A stretch of DNA of 64,000 nucleotides, taken from assembly GCF_963678635.1 (NCBI RefSeq), contig NC_087069.1, forward strand, positions 20,680,660 to 20,744,659, read 5' to 3'. The notes below the pieces were generated by a model. The model saw only the letters and a list, made by a program, of their open reading frames with translations, was not told where the DNA came from and searched no databases. The DNA is from Symsagittifera roscoffensis. Taxonomy: Eukaryota; Xenacoelomorpha; Acoela; Convolutidae. Numbering within the stretch: position 1 is the first letter of the stretch; the number at the start of each line of letters is the position of its first letter. The translations under genes and the position numbers were made by a program. Positions 44,901 through 55,955 of this stretch are shown here, one piece after another.

Positions 44901-47443
44901 ATCAAAGTCGAACTTGTCGGTTTTTCGTTTATTTTTATAGTCTGGGTTTCTTTAACTTCATGTGTGTCCAAAAACCATTTTGAAGTAAAAGATCCAAACG
45001 CGTTGAAGTTCGTTTCCAATTTAAGCTTAGATCCTTCTTTGACTGAAATACTTTCGAGATTCTTCGAAAATTGAGCTGTTCGACCTTTAGCAACGACAGA
45101 AACCAGACAAGCTAGTTTACTTACTCCGGCTGAATTTTTAGCAACGCACAAGTACTCGCCGGAATTTTGAGTCGTTACTGACTCCAAACATATCTCATAA
45201 ACTGAGTTATGTTCAGTGAGCTTCAAATTTGTTTTTTCGTGAATCAAGTTATCCTTAAAAAACCATTGTAATGTTGGAGTTGGCTTTCCAGACACTTGAA
45301 CCGATAGTTTTAAAGAATCATTTGCGACTAATTCTAAGTTTTCACAGAAAACCAGAGGTTGAATTTCGGGTAAAGCGCAAACGCTTACTGTACATGTTGA
45401 AAGCGCTGAACCGCCTGAATGACTGGCTATACAGGTATAAGTGCCTTCATGTTCAGATGAACAGTTTTCAAAAGTGATTGAAGCCAAATTGCCTTTTTCG
45501 AAACAGTAAACTTTCGGCGAAATGACCGTTTCGTTGTGATACCAAACTATGTTAGACTCGCTTACGCCTTCAATGCAACATTCGAGCTTGAGAATTTTCC
45601 CCAAAACCGCGTCAATTTTTTCACACAAATGTTTTTTGAAAACAGGTTGTTTGTAAATTTCGACTTTGCACGATGAACTAACTTCGCCTTCGTTATTACT
45701 TAGTTTAACCAGGTAAACTCCGGCGCTGCTCGGTGTAAAATTATTAATTTCGAGCTTCGCGACGCTTCCCTCCAAGAATGATTTCACGCCTCGAACTTGG
45801 AAAAGTCGGGTTCCATTTTTATACCAAACAGCTTTTGGCACACTTTGGGCAATGAAATGACATTCCAGGGCAATATTTGACCCAGGTGAAACAAATATAT
45901 CTTCCAACGATTGCGTTACGATGGGTTTAGAAAGTATTTTAGCTTGTGAGCTGCAGCTAACAACACCAGCGTTATTTTCAGCTTGAATTTCATAATTTCC
46001 CCCGTGTGATTCGGATTTTGCATTTGCGACATTCAATGTGAAGATTTGTTCAGTAGATGTGAGCTTAAATCCATTTTCGCCTGAAATGATTTCAACTCCA
46101 TCGAGCAGCCATGTTATTTTAGGCTTACTGAACGAATTGATTTTTGCACTCAGTTTTAAAGGTTTTCCTTCTTTTACTTCGGCGTTTTCAAGCTTCCGAA
46201 CAAAGACAGGCTTGTCGGCTCCGCATTCGACTTCTACTGAGAACTCGGTAATAGCTTCGCCAGCGTCGTTTGTAGCGATGCATTGATACGCCCCTGCGTC
46301 GCTGTCTTTTGCGGCGGCGACTGAAACTTTTGAGACTCCGTTACTAGAAACAGCTGAGCTTGAAAATTGCACTCCGTTATGTAACCATTTAACCGATGGT
46401 TGCGGCGAGCCTAAAATATCACAGCTGAGCTCAAATGATTTGCCAGCTTTAGTAACTGTCTGTTTTTTGCTATGAGGTTTAATAGTCGGTTTAATTGCTT
46501 CTTTTGAACTTGATTTTGTAACGGAATCTCTCGGAATTTTAACAACGCATTTAGTTGACATTTCTTCACCCGCTGAAAGAACAACATTACACGTGTATTG
46601 GCCTTCCGATGATCTTTGAGTTTTGTTTATGTTCAAAGATGCGACTCCATTTATGTAGCGAATTACACAATTTTCGCTATTTTTGAGCTCCCGATTTTCA
46701 TGCATCCAAGTTATATGTGGGCTAGTTGTACTTTGTGCTAAATGACACTCTAGTTTTAAAGGTTTTCCTTCTTTTATTGTGCAGTTTTCTAACTGTTTTA
46801 CGAATTTTGGAGGCTTAACTGCGTTCGATTTAGATCCCAGCTTAAGTAAAGGTGATTGCGGTTTTATTTTAGATTCTGATATTGTCACGTTGAAAGAATG
46901 CTGAAGCGAAACGTAATCGTCAGAGAGAACGCAAGTCCATTGCCCGACTAAATCTTTTGAGAATTTCTGAATCACTACTTGAGATTTCCCGCCCGCAGTT
47001 ATAATAGTTAACGAGCTGCTGTTGCTTTTGATCTTTCCGTTATGAAACCACTCGGCCGAAACTTTTGATTCGCTTTTGTAGTCGACAAAAAACGAACAGC
47101 TTTCGCCAATCGCGAAACTCGAATCAGGAGTTTTAGACGTTATCTCAATTGGAATAGCGTGAACAACTATCTTGCATTTATTTGACGCTGTTTTACCAGT
47201 AACTTGTGACGTAACAACGATGGAAACTTCCGCAGTTTCGGTTAAATTTTCCAAGGTCAACTGGCTACTTCCCTGGTCAACGGTGTAATGCTTGGAAGGT
47301 AATTCGGCATCGTCTTTGTACCATTTGACGGTGGAATTGTCCGGCCAGAATTGGGCAAATAGTGAAACTGGGTCTCCAATGAGGATCTCCATGTCTTCCC
47401 AGGGAAGAAGCATTTTGGGCTGGTCTTCGCTTGGATCGCGAAC
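32937..47443 (-). CDS. Obscurin-like protein, giant exon with about 38 Ig domains
   Basis: One 14,507-bp uninterrupted exon, about 4,835 residues. The acceptor is tttcatag (47445-47444), phase 0; the donor GTAAGC at 32936 leaves phase 2, so the in-frame TAA there is probably intronic. I count 36 consecutive I-set Ig domains of about 90 residues (core Trp plus D-x-G-x-Y-x-C), a Lys/Glu-rich linker (about 36130-36700), two more Ig domains, then a Lys/Glu/Ser-rich tail of about 835 residues (about 35440-32937). The tail has a 12-residue repeat (KETKDSKEAKDL type, 33700-34060) and two copies of a segment with KEKHEKTPELKK. No fibronectin-III domains were seen, which argues against titin or twitchin. 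Several Ig domains lack the second Cys. Expected role: a giant modular scaffold of the sarcomere M-band region binding myosin-associated partners. The internal ATG near 47413 is not a start. Family: obscurin/UNC-89. Confidence 0.93.
33700..34060 (-). repeat. Coding 36-bp repeat in the Lys-rich tail
   Basis: In-frame tandem 36-bp (12-residue) units, with 18-bp half-units, encode alternating DLKETK and DSKEAK blocks. Slippage-type variation includes KELKEA and PKDLKE variants. The antisense strand gives a Phe/Ser-rich shadow ORF. Confidence 0.88.
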
Positions 47444-47738
47444 CTATGAAACCAAAGAGAATAACTCTAAATTTCCAGTTGAAACGAGAATAGCTGATTG
47501 CTCAGCGAGTAGAACAGAATGTTCCGAGCAAATTGATATAAAAAAAATTGATAAACTTAGTTACAAGTTAACATTTACAATTACTTTCACGTTACAAGTT
47601 AACATGTGTTAATTATCAAAAAATTGTCCTGTAATTAAAATTGTAAAAAAAAACACCCATTTAAAAGCTCCTTTTTTGTTCTCTTGCAATTATATGATAA
47701 TCACAATTGAATTGTCAACCTTTAAAAATTAAACAAAC

Positions 47739-48481
47739 CTTGACCGAACAGCAACTCGTGATTTCAGTCTGTCCACTTTGGATTATGCACTCATAAACTC
47801 CCTCGTACAATTTATCCACATTCTTCAGACTCAAAGTACACTTTCCGTCATTGTACACATTCTCATTTTCTTCCAAATCCAACTCTTCTCCGTCCAAGTA
47901 CCAAAAAATGGCTGGTCTCTCGCTACACGATATTGTACAACTCAAGGTCAAATTATCACCGACTCTTAACTCCTGGTCTTGCAAAGGTGACAGAAGTCTC
48001 AAGAAAACTGCAGATGATGTACGGCGCATGGGACCACCTTTCTTCTTAAGTCCGACAGACGCCGGTGTTGTCAAAGCGCGACTGTCGGTTGAGACTAGAC
48101 TTTCAGTCGACTGTTTACCACCAATTGTCGCAGCAGGCATAGACGATGTCGAAGGTGTCCGAGCATGCCTGTCGATTGTCGAAGGTCCCGAAGAATTCTC
48201 CCCATTATTGCCAATGGTTCCAGTTGTTGACGTTGGAGTCCCAGATCTTTTCAGACTCAATGACGTCAACGAAGTCTTGCTGATGTTTATGGAAGTCTGT
48301 TTTTGTTCAAAAGTGTTTTCGGCTCTGCATGTGTAAGATCCTAAGACTTCATCTACATTCCCGCTTTCGTCTGGTTTAATGAGGAGGTTGGCTGTTTTTC
48401 CATCGAAGAGGAATTCAGTTGTCTTTGATTTTCGGAGGATGTTGGCATTTTTGTACCAGGATATTTGCGGTTTCGGTTCAC
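47739..48481 (-). CDS. Obscurin-like protein, Ig half plus Ig domain
   Basis: The acceptor is atgttaatag, the donor GTTTGT at 47738; phase 1 in, phase 0 out, 743 bp. It encodes the second half of an Ig domain (EPKPQISWYKNA ... GSYTCRAEN), a Ser/Thr/Gly-rich linker of about 100 residues (TPTSTTGTIG, HARTPSTSS), and a full Ig domain (LLSPLQDQELRVGDN ... AIFWYLDGEEL ... EGVYECIIQ). Confidence 0.94.
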
Positions 48482-48729
48482 CTATTAACATATGAACTGG
48501 ATTGATTAAGATGCCCGTAAATTTTAAATTAGGTAGAAATTTAAATTAGTTAGAAAACTCAACCTAAGAAATGATTAAAGTATCACTTTTTATGCAGAAG
48601 AGGCATGCAGATCATTTTTCTTGATTCCTAATCTCCATTTTACGACATTTAGATGTATCAAGCCTTCGATAGATACATCCCAGAATTTTCTAGAACATTC
48701 TAAATGACGTGACTAAACTGGATACACAC

Positions 48730-48881
48730 CTTCGACAATGCAGGCGAGTGTGATGAGTCCTGAATTGCTGCTGGTGATCTCCAAGGGTTTCACTATCTCC
48801 AGGAATTTACCACTCCCACTTGTCCCCATCGAACTCCGACTGCCCATAGAGTAGGATCTGTTGATGGCCGATGAGTCACTC
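48730..48881 (-). CDS. Obscurin-like protein, Ser-rich linker and Ig first half
   Basis: The acceptor is ttcaacttag, the donor GTGTGT at 48729; phase 2 in, phase 1 out, 152 bp. It encodes SDSSAINRSYSMGSRSS, then FLEIVKPLEITSSNSG and LACIVEG, the A-B strands with the core Cys of the Ig completed in the next exon. No ORF-length signal on its own; supported by phases on both sides. Confidence 0.9.
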
Positions 48882-49287
48882 CTAAGTTGAACAATTGACT
48901 CCCTTAGTAATTCTCAAATATAGACACGATAGCGGTTATCTCCAAAACGAATCCACCAGCTCGTATGTTTGTCACTGGTTCTTAAAAGTAATCAAATAGT
49001 TGATAAAACTGCGCAAAAACTTTGTCCAGTAGTTCAAAGTTCGAAAAAATATATCCGAGGTTTTTTTGTTTGGCTAATTTGGTCCTTTTCAAAAAAAGTC
49101 GACAACACTTTTGAAAATTTGCTCTTGGAATTGCATAATTCCTGAAAGCACTACAAAAAATAAGGATAGCCGGTTGTTGTGCATACTTTTTCTTTTCATA
49201 CTTTTGTAATTATTGAATTTAATTTAGAAGAGAAATAATTTCTAATTAGGGGAACAAAATTCTAAGAACTGAAAGCAGAATACTCAC

Positions 49288-49961
49288 GGCAGCACTTCAT
49301 TTTCGTCAATAGCATCGAACACTATTTTTTTCAGCGAGTTCAACTTAGTCGGCGAAGGCGCTGCTACTTTGATGTCCACTTTCTTAGTCGCTGTAGGAGA
49401 GGGTTCAATGCTCAACAGGGAAACACATTCCGCTTTCCCCTTGTCATTCTTCAGAGCACACGTTAACTTTTTACCCGAATCTTTAGCTGTTAGCGAGTTG
49501 AGTTGAATCGAACATTCGCCACTTTTTGAATCACTAATTGTCGAAATTATATCTGAAGGTTGCAAAGGTACCCCGTCAATAGACCACGTGACTTCCGGGA
49601 AGGGTTTGCCTTTCACAATCACTTCGAATGTTGAGCTTCGTCCTTCTTGAAGTTTGGATTCTTTGGGAAGTGGTTTAAGAAAGTTTGGAATGTTGATTGA
49701 AGCTAAGGATGGTAAGACCGAAACACGACAAAAACTTTTAAGTTCATTCCACTGAACTGAATAATGACCTTCGTTGGCCTGTCGGATGTTTAATATCATC
49801 AAACGAGAAGATGAAACGTGATTGGCTGAGAAACAGTTCTCATCGTCGGCTGTGATTGGCTCGTTGTTGAAGAACCATTTGAATTCTGATTGGTCAACTG
49901 GAGTTGACATGTAGGCTTCTGATAGGCTGACAGTCAGAATTAGTTTCTGGTTTTCCTTCAC
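49288..49961 (-). CDS. Obscurin-like protein, two Ig domains
   Basis: The acceptor is tatttgtttcag, the donor GTGAGT at 49287; phase 0 in, phase 2 out, 674 bp. The first Ig continues the exon at 52477-52676 (FKWFFNNEPI ... GHYSVQW) and the second is complete (NFLKPLPKESKLQEGR ... VTWSIDG ... KKLTCALKN). It ends with a short linker. Confidence 0.93.
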
Positions 49962-50035
49962 CTGAAACAAATAACATCGCCTTTCTAATTTTCTTACTAA
50001 ATTGATATGCAAAAAACTGTTGTGACGTTGGCGTG

Positions 50036-51326
50036 TCACGGAGACGAATACACGGATAGCCGAAAATTAAAAAATAAGTTCGTTCCCCGATAGCCGAAAT
50101 TTATATTTGTTTTCCCAGCCGTTCAAAATTACAAAAACCATATTAGTACATATTAAAAACATACTATATAGCCGACCAGTTCTAATCAACACATTCTTTT
50201 CCTTGTTTTGTTATTTGGTCCCCCCCCCCACCCCCCGCTTACCCCCACCATTATCCCTTCCCACTTCCTTCCCTCTTACCCTCCTACAACATACCCCCCT
50301 TACTCACATTTACCCCCAATCCCCTCTCCCGGCAAGCAAATAATTATGGGCCCCCAAACTTATGATGTAATTCAATCGTTGGTGTTGAAAAAGTGGTAAT
50401 TCCCAGACCCCCCCCCCCCCCCCCTCATCACCACACTCTCTGTTTGAAGATATTTTCCCCTATCAAGCAATTATTTAGTAGATACCTTAGGGGTGGGTGC
50501 AATTGTTAAAAATATCCGGAAAAACCATGCGGTAGAAAGGAAAGTAGCGGATTTTCCCTTGTTAATTAGTTTGATGAGAGTAAACGTATCAACCAATCAA
50601 ATCTTTTAAAGATTTTTAGAAATTTGTTAGCTACGGCTAACAGGCTGTCCTATCAAAATGAGTCTAAACTTTGTGACAAAATTTCTGATTGTTGCGACTA
50701 TCGATGAAAACGGAACATTTATGATTGGCGTGGTTTTTTTTATTCAGTCAATTTTCGGCGATCGAAATGATAGTTTTTAACCATTGAAGATATCGACTAT
50801 TTGAAATCAAACATAAAAAGATATTTTACCTCCAAACTTTTTTTAAAGTTCTGAAAGTTAGAAAATTGCCAATTTGGACATACCAGGGACTAAGTTATGC
50901 GCGCCGCTTTAAAGATATTATTCATAATACTGAAAGCGCAACGCGAACTATTTATGCGCGACTAATTATCCCGCACAACAAAATAGTTCCAAATTAAATT
51001 GAGGCTAATCGCTCGAATTGAATTCTTAACTTGATTTTTCACACTTGATTTTTGGTTCTATCCAAATTTGATAGTTTTTCATTTCTTTCCCAAAATGAAT
51101 CGATATGGATTAACGGGCAGTTGGATGAGGCGCACTTGATTTTTCACACTTGATGTTTCGTTCTATCCATAATTGATTAGTTTTTCATTATTTTCTTTTC
51201 CCAAAAAGGAATCGATAAAGATTAAGGGGCAGTCGGCTTTGCCCTGATATACGAGCAGTCTCATTTAGTTTAGTTAAAACCGGAAATATTTAATTTTTTG
51301 GCTATCTGGGAATACAGCTCCACGAG
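50036..51326. mobile_element. Inverted-terminal-repeat element, family E, with inserted family A-like DNA
   Basis: The left end acgaatacacggatagccga and the right end (complement of agctgtattcccagatagcc) are inverted; both continue into aaaattaaa. Inside, about 50880-51266 resembles diverged family A, ending with a cagtcggctttgccctg variant of its hairpin. The C-rich stretch sits on the left. No transposase ORF. Confidence 0.55.
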
Positions 51327-51989
51327 CACGCACCATTGTGATTTCTTTAACAGATCTTTGCTCTGGTATTTAACTTTGAATAATAGTAATATTAATAATC
51401 ATCATAATAAAAAAAATTGTTTCCAATCAGTTCTCTTGTAAGTAGTTAATAAATTTGGAAACCACGCCAACAATTTTACTAACAGGGAGAGCACCATTGG
51501 ACTAACAGGTCTGTTCACAGGTGTCTCATCTGACACTTGAGATCGGACCGTTTACACTTAGACGAAATCGTAATCATCGCCATTTTGAATTTATCGGAAC
51601 AAAATTTCAGGCCTGATAGCACTCAAACGGCTACAAAATGACCACCGAATAACTTCCACAGCGAATCTTTTGGAATCATTTCGGCACAGAGTGGTTCGAA
51701 AAAAAAACAAACATCCAGGATCTAGAATTTTCTCGGGGTTCAGAGAAGCGGCGGATTTTCAAAAAATTGACGCTCCTCAAGTGGAAAAAAAACTGACGGC
51801 TTTTTCTAAGGTTGACCAAATTGATATTCCAATTTTTCAAAATTAGAGAAAAACATCCAAAACAGGCCAACAATGACAAGCAGGTTTTAACTAAAAAAAA
51901 TAACGTCCAATCAAAATTTTTCATCGATTAGGATTGTAAGTTACTTATATTTTAACTCCTTTTGCTGTTGGTTACCCGGGTCGAGGTTG

Positions 51990-52310
51990 TGGTATTATGA
52001 TTAGACGGACGCGACCAAATTTCGATTTGTCCTGAGTGCCGCAACCAAAATAGGATATTTTCAGACCGCCGCGACCAAAATTTGGTATTTGGACTTTGCG
52101 GACCGAGGCAATATGTCGTGTCCGCAACCGGCGCAACCGAAGAAAATTTAACCGCGACCGGCGCGACCAAAGGAGAGTTGACCGCGACCGGCGCGACCGA
52201 AAGATAGTTAGTCACGGCCGTCGAAAAATTACTCGCGACGGTCGAAAAGCTAGTCGCGGCATGGTCGAAAAACTGTTCGCGACCGGCGCGACCGTAGAAA
52301 AATTAACCTT
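51990..52310. repeat. GC-rich minisatellite, about 32-bp unit
   Basis: The core GCGACCGGCGCGACC recurs at about 52152, 52183 and 52279, with degenerate copies (gccgcgaccaaa, gcgacggtcgaaaa) on both sides. Its GC content contrasts sharply with the AT-rich surroundings. It has many CpG sites. Confidence 0.85.
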
Positions 52311-52476
52311 GATTATACCTGTCAAATCCGCCACTTTAATGTGCATTTATTGGTACGAGTATATTTAATAGGTCTTCTAAGCAACCACCGAAAACGTCCC
52401 ACGAGTCATAATTCTCTCAGACTGTCGTTGTTTTTTTCTAATACATGGTTAATCTTTTTCCTGATATAACACTGAC

Positions 52477-52676
52477 CTTTACATCTTTAAGTGGCTTCAT
52501 AAATGTCCCTGGTTTATTCGAGAACACAGAAGTGGGTGATTTGAGTTGCCACTTGGGCACTGCATTCACTCTACAGTATGAAGTCACACTCCCGGCTGAG
52601 GGGGAAGTCACCAGACACTCGTACAGTCCAGAGTCGGATTTGGGGTCGAAGTTGATGATTTGAAGAGAGACCAGAC
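52477..52676 (-). CDS. Obscurin-like protein, first visible exon
   Basis: The acceptor is atatttgcttcag, the donor GTCAGT at 52476; phase 1 in, phase 0 out, 200 bp. It encodes the C-terminal half of one Ig domain (LVSLQIINFDPKSDSGLYEC) and the A strand of the next (TFMKPLKDVK). It starts inside a domain, so the gene continues to higher coordinates. Confidence 0.9.
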
Positions 52677-53104
52677 CTGAAGCAAATATAATGAACACTG
52701 ATTTTCTCGAAAAACTATCAATATTTTAGTTTGAGGTCGAAAATGCAAATAGAACCGACCGAAGACCAACATTACCCGAATTTAGGTGCAAATAGCACCC
52801 CGCACTGACAGAAATGGTTTCCGGTTGATTTAAATTGATTTTAAATCGATTTTAAATCGATCCAAATCGATTAACCATGTACATTTTACTAACTTAAATG
52901 GATTTTAAATCGATTTAAATCGATCTTTTTGAAAATTTTAAATTGATTTAAGTGTCTAAAAAATTTAAGTGTCTTCACATCTCAAGTAATGAGCATTTCA
53001 GTTAAATGGGTATTAAGCCAGCGCAAGATACTCGCGCGTCAACTTAGACAAGCTTCAACTGTTTACCCGGCCAAATGTAGCAAAATTTGGCAGAGTTTAT
53101 ATAT

Positions 53105-53851
53105 ACCCGGGCTGACCTCCTTAAACCGAAAATGCTTATCTTACATTTCCCCACACCAAAAATGCTTATCATACAATTGCCTACATCAAATATATGGAAA
53201 AATGCTAATCATACAATTTTCATACAATTTTTTAAAAAAATTTCCAAGTAAAATTGAAATTGCCCCAAAAATTTTAATGCATGCAAATTTTAATTTTTGG
53301 TGTGCATAACGTAGTCCACGATGCACAAAAATTAGAGTTTTTTCCGTTTCTCTGGATAAATTATTTTAAACAAGCTAAAAACTCCTGCTTTTTTGTATGG
53401 CATGTTTATATATGCCTTGATCAATGTCTGATAAGTTAAAAATTCAATTTAAAAAAATTATCTTTGAAAAATTTTGCCAAAATTTTAAAGTTTGATGCTT
53501 TCACTATATCAATTGTGAAGTAATCAATTTTACAATTCAGATCGTTTCCAATGCAATGTCAATGACAGACGATCAACCTATTGTGAACTCTAGTGTTGTG
53601 TACACCATGGGTTTAGTCACTTGTATTCGGTCACGATCACATCCCAAAAACTTTGAGAAATTAAATTTAGAACAAATCAAGTTTTTGGTCTATGAAAAAA
53701 TGCTTGTCCTACACTTTTCATTTATGAAAAAATGCCTATCCTAGAGTTTTTTTTACAATTTTCTGACTCTATGAAACTGTAGGAAATTATAGGATAAGCA
53801 TTTTTTCATATATGGAAATTGTAGGATAAGCATTTTTGGTCAACCCGGGTA
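53105..53851. mobile_element. Non-autonomous element, family B, copy 3
   Basis: Termini CCCGGGCTGACCTCC and GGTCAACCCGGG are inverted. Internal blocks match the copy at 20294 (tttctctggataa, tatatatgccttgatcaatg, gtattcggtcacg). Subterminal copies of aatgcttatcatacaatt lie in both orientations. Confidence 0.78.
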
Positions 53852-53948
53852 CCAGCTGAGAAGTGTTGATGTCCGAAACTCAAAAATGAGTATATTTCTC
53901 ATCAGTAACCGTTGATTCTTAACTTATGGGGGCTGTAGTTTAGAACTA

Positions 53949-54554
53949 CTGTGCTGATTTGAATTAACCGGAAAAAAAGAATTATATTGAAAACTTAAAA
54001 CACGTTTTTCTCAAATTGGGTTATGATTAGAGAAAAAAGAGAACAAAAGATGCTTATAATTTACGAGAAGTATCATATCGCAATAAATTTTGCGAAAAAT
54101 GGAGCCTTTCTGACAGTCCAACAAGTTTTCAAAAATGTGAAGGAAAACAATATATATTTTTCATTGGCAAGCCAAAAAAGGATATTTTTAAGCTATAAAA
54201 TTCAAAAATCTTTGCTTAAAAACAAATTTCAGACGCTTTGCACAATTTTTGTAGATTTTACTTTCAAGAAAGTTTTCTGAACTGTGTAACATACTTCTTT
54301 TCATATCATTATCTCATTAATTAACTCTGTAGTTTTAGCGTAACTCGTGATTAAATAACAAAAAGTGAAATGAACCATTTTTGGCATAAATTTTTGGTTC
54401 CCAATTTAGCAAATTAAATTGCAATACGATATTTCTGGTCAATTAGAAGCAAAAATTGTTCTCTTCGCCTTTTCTAATTTTAACGCAAAATAAGAAAACC
54501 GTCTAACACTTTCCAATTTTATTCGCTTTGTCCGGATATTTTGAACCAACACAG
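53949..54554. mobile_element. Tc1/mariner-type MITE, family C, copy 2
   Basis: Left CTGTGCTGATTTGAATTAAC and right complement ending in ACACAG, with TA on both sides. It shares internal wording with copy 1 (tttctcaaattgggtt, agaacaaaagatgctt). The ORF at 54023-54280 is a chance reading with no domain. Confidence 0.75.
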
Positions 54555-55955
54555 TACTTTGACCACAGTAAAGCAAATTTGGAAAATTAACGCGCAATAT
54601 ATTTCGCCCTGAATGTTCAACGGAAAAAAATTCCCAATTGAATCGATCTAAGCAATTATTTTGTTACCAGACAAAAAACTGATTCCACTTGGAGTTCACA
54701 TAGCGTGTGTGGAATAGATTTAAAAAAACAGCTGAATTTTTTCAAATACAATTTGTTTTTCATTTTCACATTTTTCAAACAAAAAAACTATACCCTGATG
54801 CTACAACCGGAACAATCAGAGCTTCACCCAGACTGAAACAGTTTTGTTTGGCTTTATCGGGACAAATTTGAATTTGCATCATTTATTTGTTGTGTCATTA
54901 TTATAATCTGACCTCAGCTATTAAGCTTGCAAAAATTTGTTAAATTCTTTCAGTGTAAAAGTGACATTAATTTTCAAAACTTTTGAGTATAGCATCAATC
55001 ACATCAGTGATTCTTAAATTCTATCTTATGCAGTTTTATAATGATTAAATCCAGAACACCTATAAATCAATTTTCTTGAAAAACTATTGTTTTTGTAAAC
55101 ATTTTAAGCGACTCACATTCGTCGACTCGTTAATTGCAACTTTTTGTTTAAAACATAGAATACGAAATCAAATATGCAAAACTGCCCATGCTGAAGTTGC
55201 TTAAAACAAAACAATAAGATTAATTTTTTCAATTTTGGGATGCGCTTTTTGAAAAATTCTTTCAGAAATCCGAAAAAAAAAGCAAGAAAAGTCTTTCAAG
55301 ATGAAAAAGTCGCGTTGCCTAAAACTTTTACTTGGAAAAACTAGCTAAGTTTGCGCGACTTCCACTATTTTAAAAAACCATTAAAAATTTTTTCATTTTC
55401 TAAGAGATAGCATTGATAAATTTGCTTTCATTGCCACAAAACGCAGACATTGTTTTTAGGACAAATTTATTGGTAAAAATACTTTTCATTTCACCTACAA
55501 TCTTTCTATTCACCATGATAAGATTAGTTTTCAGCGGCTTTGCTGGACACTCGTTTATTCAAGCTTTGTTATCCAAAAACTTTTTTTTCGAAATTTTTTT
55601 TAAAAGTTTTTAACCTCGATACAAATTTTTCGACCGTCTGCTGAACAAAGTAAAAAAAATTGAGAACACCAATTAACATGAGACGAAGTTATCTCTCTAT
55701 ATTCACGTTTACAAGACATCAGAACTAGAAACAGTAAATATTGGAACTACTGTAACTGATATCGGCCAATAAAACGGCATCTGTTAAGAGGCAACCGTTT
55801 TTGATACGACTTTGAGATTGCTCTACACACAATTCTTCAGTTACAGTCCTGAGAAATATAACTAGAACCTGAACACTTCTTTTATAATGTTTTGTCGATC
55901 TTTAATCGTCCTAATTTCTAGTAGTTTTAGTGTCTTGTCGTCTTTTTCTACCTAG

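Larger units (their letters stand above)
49962..52476 (-). other. Intron with mobile element and GC-rich minisatellite
   Basis: A 2.5-kb intron holding an inverted-repeat element (50036-51326), C-rich tracts at 50221-50330 and 50410-50425, and a GC-rich tandem array (51990-52310). No coding exon is needed, since the phases of the flanking exons agree. Confidence 0.6.
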
